The notes under the pieces were generated by a model. The model had not been told where the DNA came from. It saw only the letters and a list, made by a program, of their open reading frames with translations, and ran no database searches. A DNA stretch of 64,000 bases. Origin: JAURVT01 sp049059935 (lineage in GTDB: Bacteria; Actinomycetota; Actinomycetes; Propionibacteriales; Nocardioidaceae). Positions 8,417 to 17,047 of the stretch are shown piece by piece (the first letter of the stretch is position 1; every line of letters begins with the position of its first letter). Position numbers and translations under genes: made by a program. Location of the stretch: NCBI RefSeq assembly GCF_049059935.1, contig NZ_JBMGQR010000003.1:86313-150312 (forward strand), in the 5' to 3' direction.

Positions 8417-9888
8417 CGGTCGTGTCCCCCCTCGTTCTGCGCGTCGTGGCCCGGGCCGTGCGGCGCGTCGAGGTCCGGCGAGGCCGGTGACGCACCCGCA
8501 GCAGTATGCCCGCCCGCGTCGAGCAGGCCTGAGGCGGCTCGCTCCAGGCCGACCGTGCGCGACGCCTTGACGAGCACCGCGTCGACCGGTGACAGGCGTG
8601 GCGCGAGCCAGTCGACGGCGGCCGCGACGTCCGGGACGAGGACGACCTCGCCGCGCCCGTCACCGGCGTCGCGGGCACCGGCGGCGACGGCGGACGCCTC
8701 GGCGCCCACCACCACGAGGTCGAGCCCCAGCTCGGCGGCGAGGCGTCCGACGCCCGCGTGCTCGGCGTCGGCGTCGGCCCCGAGCTCGCGCATCTCGCCG
8801 ACCACGGCCCAGCCGCGTCCGCGGCGGCGCTCGGCCATCGTGGCCAGGGTCCGCAGGGCCGACCGCATGGACTCGGGGTTGGCGTTGTAGGCGTCGTTGA
8901 CGACGACCACGCCGTCGTCGCGCTGCGCGCGCTCCATCCGCCACGCGGAGCGCGACTCGACGCCGCCCAGCACGCGGGCGACCGTCTCGAGGTCGAGCCC
9001 GACGGCGAGCGCGGCGGCCGCGGCGGCGGCGGCGTTGTCGGCCTGGTGCTCGCCCAGCAGCGGCAGCCGGACGGGCCGACGCTCGCCTGCGTGCTCGAGC
9101 ACGAAGGTGGGACGCCCCTCGTCGTCGACCGCGACGTCGGACGCGCGCACGTCGGCGTCGGCACCGCGTCCGAAGCGGAGCAGGCTCGCGCGGGTGCGCG
9201 ACGCCATCGCCGCGACGAGCGCGTCGTCGGCCGAGATCACCGCGGTGCCGTCGGCGGGCAGCGCCTCGACGAGCTCGCCCTTGGTCTGCGCGATCACCTC
9301 GCGCGAGCCGAACTCGCCGATGTGGGCGGTGCCGACGTTGAGCACCACGCCGACCGACGGGTGGGCGACGCCGCAGAGGTAGGCGATGTTGCCGAGGCCA
9401 CGGGCGCCCATCTCGACCACCAGGAAGCGGGTGGTCTCGTCGGCGCGGGTGAGCGTCAGCGGCACGCCGAGCTCGTTGTTGAGGTTGCCGCGGGTGGCCA
9501 CGGTGGGGCCGGCGGTCTCGAGCAGCTGGGCGAGGAGGTCCTTGGTGCTGGTCTTGCCCTGCGAGCCGGTGATGCCGACGACCGTGCATCCGGTCAGCCG
9601 GTCGACGACGGACGCGCCGAGCAGCCCGAGCGCGACCTCGACGTCGTCGACGACGACGCACGGGCCGTCGACGACCCGCGAGCCGAGCGTGGCGGCGGCA
9701 CCCGCCTCCAGCGCGGTGGGAGCGAAGTCGTGGCCGTCGACCCGCTCGCCGGCGACGGCGACGAACAGGCCGTCGGGCTCGACGTCGCGCGAGTCGACGG
9801 TGGCGGCGCCGCGGACGACGACCGAGCCGTCGCCGTGCACCGTGCCGCCGACGACGCGGGCCAGCTCGTCCAGCGTGGTCGCGATCAT
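8413..9888 (-). CDS. murF: UDP-MurNAc-tripeptide--D-alanyl-D-alanine ligase MurF
   Basis: Mur ligase that adds D-Ala-D-Ala to complete the UDP-MurNAc-pentapeptide. The 491-residue sequence has the MurF N-terminal uridine-binding domain (DSRDVEPDGLFVAVAGERVDGHDF), the ATP loop VGITGSQGKTSTKDLL, ATRGNLNNELGVPLTL, the VVEMGARGLGNIAYL motif and the C-terminal VVNDAYNANPESM. The last about 40 residues, rich in Gly, Ala, Asp and His, extend beyond the normal fold and are of unknown role. ATG at 9888 overlaps the murE stop. Confidence 0.95.
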   Translation of the reverse strand: MIATTLDELARVVGGTVHGDGSVVVRGAATVDSRDVEPDGLFVAVAGERVDGHDFAPTALEAGAAATLGSRVVDGPCVVVDDVEVALGLLGASVVDRLTGCTVVGITGSQGKTSTKDLLAQLLETAGPTVATRGNLNNELGVPLTLTRADETTRFLVVEMGARGLGNIAYLCGVAHPSVGVVLNVGTAHIGEFGSREVIAQTKGELVEALPADGTAVISADDALVAAMASRTRASLLRFGRGADADVRASDVAVDDEGRPTFVLEHAGERRPVRLPLLGEHQADNAAAAAAAALAVGLDLETVARVLGGVESRSAWRMERAQRDDGVVVVNDAYNANPESMRSALRTLATMAERRRGRGWAVVGEMRELGADADAEHAGVGRLAAELGLDLVVVGAEASAVAAGARDAGDGRGEVVLVPDVAAAVDWLAPRLSPVDAVLVKASRTVGLERAASGLLDAGGHTAAGASPASPDLDAPHGPGHDAQNEGGHDR

Positions 9889-11417
9889 CGCGCTCCCCCG
9901 GCCAGCACCTCGTGCAGGGCGTCGCGGAGCACCTCGCGGTCGTCGAACGGGTGGACGACGCCGGCGACGTCCTGGCCGGTCTCGTCGCCCTTGCCGGCGA
10001 CGACGAGGCAGTCGCCGGGGCCGCAGGCACGCACGGCGGCGACGATCGCGGACGCCCGGTCGGTGCCCTCGAGCACCTCGGCACCGGAGGCGACCTCGCG
10101 GGCGCCGGCCAGCACCTCGGCGCGGATCGCGGCGGGGTCCTCGCTGCGGGGGTTGTCGTCGGTGACCACCACGAGGTCGGCCAGCTCGGCGGCGACGCGG
10201 CCCATGATCGGCCGCTTGCCGGTGTCGCGGTCGCCGCCGGCGCCGATCACCAGCACGACCTTGCCGGTGGTGACCGGCCGGACGGCGCGGAGCACCGCCG
10301 ACAGCGCGTCGGGCTTGTGTGCGTAGTCGACGAACGCGGCGAACTCCTGACCGGCGTCGACCCGCTCCATCCGTCCCGGCACGCCGGGGCTGGCGGCCAG
10401 GCCGGCGACCGCGGCGGCGGGGTCGTAGCCCACCGCGGCGAGCCCGGCGACGACGGCCAGCGCGTTGAGCACGTTGAACTCGCCGGGCAGGGGCACGACG
10501 AGCTCGAGGTCGACGCCGTCCGGGCCCAGCAGCCGCGCGGTCGTGGACGTCGGACCCGGACGCAGGTCGCGGGCGGTCCAGTCGGCGTCGGCGTCGACGG
10601 CGATCGAGGTGACGGGCAGCGAGGTGGACGCGGCGAGGCGACGCCCGTGCTCGTCGTCGACGTTGATCACGGCGACGGCGGCGTGCTCGGGGGTGAACAG
10701 GGTGGCCTTGGCCTGGAAGTAGTCCTCGACGGTGGGGTGGAAGTCGAGGTGGTCGCGTCCGAGGTTGAGGAACACGGCGGCGTCGTAGACCACGCCGTCC
10801 ACCCGGCCCTGGACGAGCGCGTGGCTGGAGACCTCCATCGCGACGGCGTCGACGCCCTGCTCGACCATGACGCCGAGCAGCGCGTGCAGCGCGGGCGCCT
10901 CGGGCGTGGTGAGCGCCGACCGCACGGGGCGTCCGTCGACACGGGTGCCCAGGGTGCCGACGACGGCCGGCACCGCGCCGCAGGCCCTCAGCGCGGACTG
11001 GGCGAGCTGGGTGGTGGTGGTCTTGCCCTGGGTGCCGGTGACGCCGACGGTGCGCAGCCGCCGGCCGGGGTGGCCGTAGACGGCGGCGGCCAGCGTGCCG
11101 AGGTGCCGGCGCGGCGACTCCACCACGACGAGCGGAACCCCGAGGCCGGAGCCGACCGCGGCGCCCTCGGCGTCGGTGAGCACGGCGACGGCGCCGGACG
11201 TGACGGCGTCGGCGGCGTACCGCGCACCGTGGGTGCGGGCGCCGGGGAGGGCCGCGTACAGGTCGCCGGGGCGCACGGCCGCCGAGGCCAGGGTCAGGCC
11301 CGTGACGGCGGTGTCGCCGTCGCCGTCGACGTCCGCCCCCACGAGGGCGGCGAGGTCGGCGAGCCGCACCGGGACGGTGGTCTGCGGGCGGTCGTCGAGG
11401 GGTGTCGGGTCGGTCAT
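9885..11417 (-). CDS. murE: UDP-MurNAc-dipeptide--diaminopimelate ligase MurE
   Basis: Mur ligase that adds the third residue, diaminopimelate, to UDP-MurNAc-L-Ala-D-Glu. The 510-residue product shows the ATP loop VGVTGTQGKTTTTQLA, TTPEAPALHALL, VAMEVSSHAL, LNLGRDHLDFH and FVDYAHKPDAL, and the C-terminal DDNPRSEDP; a DNPR motif marks DAP-adding rather than lysine-adding enzymes. I prefer ATG 11417; a GTG at 11429 is possible but neither has a ribosome binding site. A TAGTGT box eight bases before ATG 11417 suggests leaderless initiation. It sits 58 bases after ftsI. Confidence 0.94.
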   Translation of the reverse strand: MTDPTPLDDRPQTTVPVRLADLAALVGADVDGDGDTAVTGLTLASAAVRPGDLYAALPGARTHGARYAADAVTSGAVAVLTDAEGAAVGSGLGVPLVVVESPRRHLGTLAAAVYGHPGRRLRTVGVTGTQGKTTTTQLAQSALRACGAVPAVVGTLGTRVDGRPVRSALTTPEAPALHALLGVMVEQGVDAVAMEVSSHALVQGRVDGVVYDAAVFLNLGRDHLDFHPTVEDYFQAKATLFTPEHAAVAVINVDDEHGRRLAASTSLPVTSIAVDADADWTARDLRPGPTSTTARLLGPDGVDLELVVPLPGEFNVLNALAVVAGLAAVGYDPAAAVAGLAASPGVPGRMERVDAGQEFAAFVDYAHKPDALSAVLRAVRPVTTGKVVLVIGAGGDRDTGKRPIMGRVAAELADLVVVTDDNPRSEDPAAIRAEVLAGAREVASGAEVLEGTDRASAIVAAVRACGPGDCLVVAGKGDETGQDVAGVVHPFDDREVLRDALHEVLAGGAR

Positions 11418-11425
11418 CGGGGACG

Positions 11426-11431
11426 ACACTA
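11426..11431 (-). promoter_or_regulatory. Possible -10 box for leaderless murE
   Basis: TAGTGT on the minus strand ends eight bases before the preferred murE ATG in the 58-base ftsI-murE gap, and there is no Shine-Dalgarno sequence. It could provide a secondary promoter for murE and the genes below it. Weak on its own. Confidence 0.3.
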
Positions 11432-11475
11432 GAGGACCCGGCCGACCAGCCGGCGACCCCGACCGAGTGCGGGCC

Positions 11476-13248
11476 TCACCACTCGGTCGGGGTGTCCGGC
11501 GCCTTCGTACCCGTCGGCGCGACGCCGTAGGTCTGGAGCGCGGTGGACATGATGTCGCGGAACACCGGGCCGGCCGTGACGCCGCCGCCGCCCCCGCCGG
11601 CCGGCTTGTCCAGCACGACGTACGTGACGAAGCGCGGGTCGTCGGCCGGGGCGAAGCCGGCGAACGAGACCGTGTTCTCGCCGCGGACGTAGCGACCGGT
11701 GTCGGGGTTGACGCGCCACGCGGTGCCCGTCTTGCCGGCGACGCGGTAGCCGGGGATGGCCGCCATCGGCGCCGAGCCGTCCTTCTGGGTCACCGTCTCC
11801 ATCATCTGCGTCACCATGTCGGCGGCCTTCTTCGAGACCACCCGGTGCTCCTTCGGTGCCCCGGCCGGTTCGACACCGCCGTCCTTCAGGTAGCCGTTGA
11901 CCAGCGACGGCTCGACGTACATGCCGCCGTTGGCGATGGCGCTGACCGCCGTGACCATCTGCAGCGCCGTGACCGAGATGCCCTGGCCGAACGCGATCGT
12001 GGCGTGGTTGGCGCGGCTCCACTGCTCGGGCTTCTTCAGCAGGCCCCGGGACTCGCCGCTCATGCCGAGGTCGGTCCGGCTGCCGAAGCCGAAGTCGCGG
12101 AGGTAGTCGTACATCTCCGCGTCCTTCATCTGCTGCGCGGCCAGGATCGTGCCGAGGTTCGACGACTTGGCGATGACGCCGGCCGCCGTGAGCTTGATGG
12201 TGCCGTGGTCCCAGTAGTCGCCGATCGTGAAGTCGTCGATCTCCATCTCGGAGGGGATCTTGATCTTCGTGGTCGGCGTGATCTTGCCGGCGTCGGCGAG
12301 CGCGGCCATCGTGACGACCTTCTGCACCGAGCCGGGCTCGTAGACGGCCTGCCAGGCCTTGGAGCCGACGTCGTCCATGTCGAACGTGCGGTCGTTGGGG
12401 TCGAAGGAGGGCGCCTGCGACATCTGCACGACCTGCGAGGTGCGGGTGTCGAGCGTGATCGCCAGGCCCCAGTCGCACTTGCAGTCGGTGACGGCCTGGG
12501 CGAGCCGACGGTCGGAGTACCACTGCAGGTCGCGGTCGAGCGTCGTGCGCAGGCCCACCCCGGCCCTGGGCTCGGTGACCGTGCTGTCGGCGAGCGGGAT
12601 GCGCTCCCCCGACGGCGACGTCTCGTACGTGGCCTTGCCGTCCTTGCCCGACAGCCGGGAGTCGAAGGAGCGCTCGAGCCCTGCGACGCCCTTGCCCTTG
12701 GCGTCCACGAGACCGAGGACGTTCGCCGCGAGCTCGCCGCCCGGGTAGGTGCGCAGGGCGTCGCGCTCGGTGAAGACGCCGGCGAGCCCGGCCTTCTCGA
12801 GCGCGGACATCGCGGTGTCGGCCTCGTACGTGGGCACCTTGCGCGCGAGGTAGGCGAAGCGGGAGTTGGGCTGGCGCAGGCGGGTGACGGTGCTGAAGTA
12901 GTCGACGCCGAGGTGCTCGACGAGGATCTCCGCGATCCGGGTGGCCGAGGAGGCCGTCATCTTCGGGTCGGCGGTGATGGCGACCGCGTCGACGGACGTC
13001 GCGAGCGGTGCGCCGTTGCGGTCGGTGATCTCGCCGCGGTCGGCGTGGAGCGTCACGGTGCTGGTGCCCTCGGCCACCGCCCGGGCGGCGTACGCACCGG
13101 AGTCGATGCCCTGGAGCTGGAACAGGCGGCCGGCGAACAGCGAGAGCACCATCGCGATGACGACGAAGCAGAAGCGCAGCCGGCGCGCCGACGTGCGGCG
13201 TCCCTGGGCGAGGCGCGCGGCCTCGCCGCGGGGACGGCGGGGGCTCAT
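11476..13248 (-). CDS. ftsI: Septal class B penicillin-binding protein FtsI (PBP3)
   Basis: Membrane-anchored DD-transpeptidase that crosslinks septal peptidoglycan with FtsW. The 590-residue product has a basic N terminus, one membrane anchor (about residues 24-42), a PBP dimerisation domain (VTLHADRGEITDRNG onward), and a transpeptidase domain with the active-site tetrad SVQK (Ser307), the SSN motif in AKSSNLG, and KTGTA (Lys506). There is no C-terminal PASTA domain. A run of six glycines precedes the last helix. ATG 13248 overlaps the stop of the ftsL-like gene. Confidence 0.96.
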   Translation of the reverse strand: MSPRRPRGEAARLAQGRRTSARRLRFCFVVIAMVLSLFAGRLFQLQGIDSGAYAARAVAEGTSTVTLHADRGEITDRNGAPLATSVDAVAITADPKMTASSATRIAEILVEHLGVDYFSTVTRLRQPNSRFAYLARKVPTYEADTAMSALEKAGLAGVFTERDALRTYPGGELAANVLGLVDAKGKGVAGLERSFDSRLSGKDGKATYETSPSGERIPLADSTVTEPRAGVGLRTTLDRDLQWYSDRRLAQAVTDCKCDWGLAITLDTRTSQVVQMSQAPSFDPNDRTFDMDDVGSKAWQAVYEPGSVQKVVTMAALADAGKITPTTKIKIPSEMEIDDFTIGDYWDHGTIKLTAAGVIAKSSNLGTILAAQQMKDAEMYDYLRDFGFGSRTDLGMSGESRGLLKKPEQWSRANHATIAFGQGISVTALQMVTAVSAIANGGMYVEPSLVNGYLKDGGVEPAGAPKEHRVVSKKAADMVTQMMETVTQKDGSAPMAAIPGYRVAGKTGTAWRVNPDTGRYVRGENTVSFAGFAPADDPRFVTYVVLDKPAGGGGGGVTAGPVFRDIMSTALQTYGVAPTGTKAPDTPTEW

Positions 13249-13748
13249 CGGGCCGCCTCGCGGGCGGCGGCGAGCTTGGCTGCGGCCTCCGCCGCGCGCT
13301 GCTCGGCCAGCTGGGACGCGGTGGGCGCGGGCGGCTCGAGGCCCGGGAAGTTCGTGCCGGCCTTGGCCGGGGCCGGGTCGCCGACGACGCGGCCGTCCTT
13401 GAGCTGCAGGAACACCGGGGTCGGGTTGGGCACCATGCCGAGCCCGGCGGCGCGCCCGCCGACCTGCTCGGGCGCCTCCAGCGCCTCGACCTCCGCGCGC
13501 AGCGCCGCCTCGCGCACGGCGAGCGCGTCGCCCTTCTCCTGCAGCGCGGACAGCTCGAACGCCCGGTTCTGCATGGCGGTGTTGAGCACGAGCAACCCGA
13601 CGAGCCCGGCGGCGCCGATCAGCACCACCGTCAGCACGAACGGCGTGCGGCGGACGGGGTTGCGCCGCAGCGGCGCGAGCCCGAGCCGCCTGGGCTCGGG
13701 GCGGGTGCGGGGCGCCCGCGACCGTGCGGGGCCGTTCACGACGCTCAT
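13245..13748 (-). CDS. FtsL-like septum protein
   Basis: A 167-residue bitopic protein placed exactly where ftsL sits, between rsmH and ftsI. It has a basic, Pro/Arg-rich cytoplasmic tail (residues 1-35), one membrane segment (about 36-58, FVLTVVLIGAAGLVGLLVLN), then a short coiled-coil-like stretch (FELSALQEKGDALAVREAALRAEVEAL split over heptads) and a Pro- and Ala-rich C terminus ending in repeated Ala-Ala-Lys-Leu-Ala. FtsL is weakly conserved in sequence, so the call rests on topology and position. ATG 13748 overlaps the rsmH stop (ATGA). Confidence 0.85.
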   Translation of the reverse strand: MSVVNGPARSRAPRTRPEPRRLGLAPLRRNPVRRTPFVLTVVLIGAAGLVGLLVLNTAMQNRAFELSALQEKGDALAVREAALRAEVEALEAPEQVGGRAAGLGMVPNPTPVFLQLKDGRVVGDPAPAKAGTNFPGLEPPAPTASQLAEQRAAEAAAKLAAAREAAR

Positions 13749-14695
13749 GCCGCCTCCTCCGTGCGCTCCACCGCTCGTAGCCGCACCGACTGGGCGCGAC
13801 GGTTGGTCGTGATCTCCTCGGGCGAGGCCACCTCGGCCCCGCGGGTGAGGAGCCGGAACCGCGGCTTTAGCTCCTGGGGCACCACCGGCAGGTCGGGCGG
13901 GGCCACCGACGTCGTCACCTCGGTGAACGCGCGCTTGACGATGCGGTCCTCGAGCGAGTGGTAGGCCAGCGACACGACCCGGCCGCCGAGCCCGACGCAC
14001 GCGAGCGACACCGGGACGGCGCGACGCAGCACCCCCAGCTCGTCGTTGACCTCGATGCGCAGCGCCTGGAAGGTCCGCTTGGCGGGGTTGCCGCCGGTGC
14101 GCCGGGCGGCCTGCGGCGTCGCGTCGCGCACCAGGTCGACCAGGCGCCCGCTGCGGTCGAACGGCTCGTCGTCGCGCGCCGACACCACGGACGCCGCGAT
14201 GCGGGCGGCGAACTTCTCCTCGCCGTAGGTGCGCAGGATGCGCACGAGGTCCTTCTCGCCGTAGGTGTTGAGCACGTCGGCGGCGGTCATGCCCTCGCCC
14301 TGGTGCATCCGCATGTCGAGCGGCGCGTCCTGGGCGTAGGCGAACCCGCGGTCGCTGCGGTCGAGCTGCATGGACGAGACGCCGAGGTCGAACAGGACGG
14401 CGTCGACGGCGCCGCGTCCGAGGTCGTCGAGGACCTCGTCGATGCGGTCGTACACGGCCTGGACGAGCACGGCGCGGTCGCCGAACGGGGCGAGACGCTC
14501 GCGGGAGCGCTCGATCGCCTCGGGGTCGCGGTCGATGCCGATCACCGTGGCGTCCGCGAACCGCTGCAGGACCGCCTCGGTGTGCCCGGCGAGGCCGAGC
14601 GTCGCGTCCACCAGGACGGCACCGGGACGGCTCAGGCTCGGCTCGAGCAGCGCCAGGGTGCGCTCGAGCAGCACCGGCACGTGGACGTCGGGCAC
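13745..14695 (-). CDS. rsmH: 16S rRNA (cytosine1402-N4)-methyltransferase RsmH (MraW)
   Basis: SAM-dependent methyltransferase acting on C1402 of 16S rRNA. The 316-residue product contains the N-terminal HVPVLLERTLALLEP, the SAM loop VDATLGLAGHTEA, VIGIDRDPEAI, the FDLGVSSMQLD catalytic region, GGNPAKRTFQALRIEVN and YHSLEDRIVKRAF, all RsmH signatures. I start it at GTG 14695, five bases after the stop of the small upstream gene; no clear Shine-Dalgarno is seen, which fits translational coupling. GTG 14683 is an alternative. Confidence 0.94.
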   Translation of the reverse strand: MPDVHVPVLLERTLALLEPSLSRPGAVLVDATLGLAGHTEAVLQRFADATVIGIDRDPEAIERSRERLAPFGDRAVLVQAVYDRIDEVLDDLGRGAVDAVLFDLGVSSMQLDRSDRGFAYAQDAPLDMRMHQGEGMTAADVLNTYGEKDLVRILRTYGEEKFAARIAASVVSARDDEPFDRSGRLVDLVRDATPQAARRTGGNPAKRTFQALRIEVNDELGVLRRAVPVSLACVGLGGRVVSLAYHSLEDRIVKRAFTEVTTSVAPPDLPVVPQELKPRFRLLTRGAEVASPEEITTNRRAQSVRLRAVERTEEAA

Positions 14696-14700
14696 GTGCG

Positions 14701-14901
14701 TCAGCCGGCCAGGTGCAGGGCGAGGCCGATCAGGCCGGCGAGCAGCACCGAGGTGCCGAGGGAGAACGCGACGACGGCGGCGCCGTCGGCGACCTCCTGA
14801 CGGACGCGACGGCCGGTGCGCTCGAACGGCGTTGCGGCCTCGGGCGCGACCGCGGCCCTCGCGGGACGCCTGCGCGTCGGTGACTCGGTGACGACCGCCA
14901 T
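14701..14901 (-). CDS. Small single-span membrane protein between mraZ and rsmH
   Basis: A 66-residue protein with an Arg/Pro-rich cytoplasmic half (MAVVTESPTRRRPARAA) and one C-terminal membrane segment (about residues 44-64, AAVVAFSLGTSVLLAGLIGL). The ATG at 14901 has a good ribosome binding site (GAGGGG six to seven bases upstream) and the gene ends five bases before rsmH, so it is probably translated and coupled to rsmH. I do not recognise a named family. Its place in the dcw operon suggests an envelope or division role, which is inference only. Confidence 0.75.
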   Translation of the reverse strand: MAVVTESPTRRRPARAAVAPEAATPFERTGRRVRQEVADGAAVVAFSLGTSVLLAGLIGLALHLAG

Positions 14902-15014
14902 CTCGACCCCTCAAGTGTGGACTGGCTGCGTGTACGGACTGCGTGCGGTGGTGCGGTGCTGGGTGCCGGCCCGGGTGACGTTCGTCCGGCCAGGTCCCTG
15001 GCCGCTCACGGTCC

Positions 15015-15079
15015 GATCTGGCACCGGGGAAGGTGAGCCAGAGCGGTCGATCCGGCACCGGGGAAGGTGAGCCGGAGCG
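15015..15079. repeat. Tandem 31-base direct repeat in mraZ-rsmH gap
   Basis: Two copies (15015-15045 and 15049-15079) of a 31-base unit, identical at 29 positions, repeat with a 34-base period. The shared core is GGCACCGGGGAAGGTGAGCC. They lie in the 250-base gap between the mraZ stop and the small membrane gene. Function unknown; possibly a protein-binding site or RNA structure in the dcw leader. Confidence 0.85.
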
Positions 15080-15150
15080 TCGGGAGCGGCCGAGAGACCT
15101 CGTCGGACGACGTCTGCGGGCGCGGCGTGCTGGGCGCGTGGGGCGGGCGG

Positions 15151-15582
15151 TCAGAAGATGCCGGGCATCACGTCCTCGGACATCTGGGAGAAGGCCTCCT
15201 CCTGGTCGGCCGAGTACGCGGCCCAGCGGGCGGCGTCCCAGATCTCCAGGCGGTTCATGGTGCCGAGGACGACGCAGTCGCGCTCGAGCCGTGCGTACTC
15301 GCGCAGCAGGGGCGGGACGGTGACGCGTCCCTGCTTGTCGGGCACCTCGTCCGAGGCGCCGGCGAAGAAGCTGCGGGAGAAGTCACGCACCTTCTTGTCG
15401 GTGAAGGACGCGTTCTGCATGCGGGCGGTGAGCTCGCCGAAGTCGTGGGCCGTCCAGACGAACACGCAGCGTTCCCCTCCCTTGGTCAGCACGAGCCCCT
15501 CCGCGAGCTGCTCGCGGAACTTGGCCGGGAGGAACAGGCGTCCCTTGTCGTCCAGACGGGGGGTGTAGGTGCCGACGAACAT
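15151..15582 (-). CDS. mraZ: Transcriptional regulator MraZ
   Basis: AbrB-like DNA-binding protein that represses its own dcw operon. The 143-residue product carries two SpoVT-AbrB/MraZ repeats: the first begins MFVGTYTPRLDDKGRLFLPAKFREQL and the second contains VPDKQGRVTVPPLLREYARL, each with the DxKGR-type signature (DDKGR, DKQGR). Length and start are canonical. It is the first gene of the dcw cluster, with a promoter and three MraZ boxes upstream (15633-15674). Confidence 0.97.
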   Translation of the reverse strand: MFVGTYTPRLDDKGRLFLPAKFREQLAEGLVLTKGGERCVFVWTAHDFGELTARMQNASFTDKKVRDFSRSFFAGASDEVPDKQGRVTVPPLLREYARLERDCVVLGTMNRLEIWDAARWAAYSADQEEAFSQMSEDVMPGIF

Positions 15583-15632
15583 GTCACCGGTCCCTGCCTC
15601 TCCCCCGTGAGCCCCACTCGGTAGGACCCGTC

Positions 15633-15674
15633 CTCCACTTTCCGCCACTGTACTCCACTTTGCTCCCCCAGCAA
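15633..15674 (-). promoter_or_regulatory. mraZ promoter with three overlapping MraZ boxes
   Basis: On the minus strand three boxes TGGAG, TGGCG and TGGAG (plus-strand positions 15653-15657, 15643-15647, 15633-15637) repeat every ten bases, matching the known MraZ operator design of TGGGN-like repeats with five-base spacers. A promoter, -35 TTGCTG (15674-15669) and -10 TACAGT (15652-15647) with a 16-base spacer, overlaps the boxes, so MraZ binding would block it. Predicted leader about 58 bases. Confidence 0.8.
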
Positions 15675-16035
15675 CCCATCCGACCTCGACACACCGCCGT
15701 TCCGGGGCGTCGGCGCGCCCGCCCGCCCCGGCCCGTCCGGGCACGACGAGGCGGTCGCCGGCGGTGCCCACACCCGGTGCCTCGCCTGGAACGGCGGCGA
15801 TCGTGGCCGGGCCGACGCGGCCGCGGCGCTGCGTGCGGCCGCCTCGGGGGCGGGCGTCCGGGAGCCGGGTGGGGCGTGGTGGAGCGGATCCGGCCCTCCG
15901 GAGGCCTGCGGGGAGGCAGGGCGGGCGCTCCACTCGTCGGGTCGTGCGGACTTGCCTTCCCTGGGAGGATCGGACGCAGACCGCGCCGTACCGGAGCGCG
16001 GCACGCCCCCGGGCGACTCACAGGCGGAGGACACC
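15675..16035. other. Gene-free divergent region between mraZ and moxR
   Basis: About 360 GC-rich bases upstream of both the mraZ promoter and moxR. Open frames exist on the plus strand but have no ribosome binding site, no recognisable protein features and are probably spurious. I could not identify a convincing moxR promoter here. The moxR ribosome binding site (GGAGG, 16026-16030) ends five bases before its GTG. Confidence 0.5.
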
Positions 16036-17046
<1,011 letters not shown>

Positions 17047-17047
17047 C

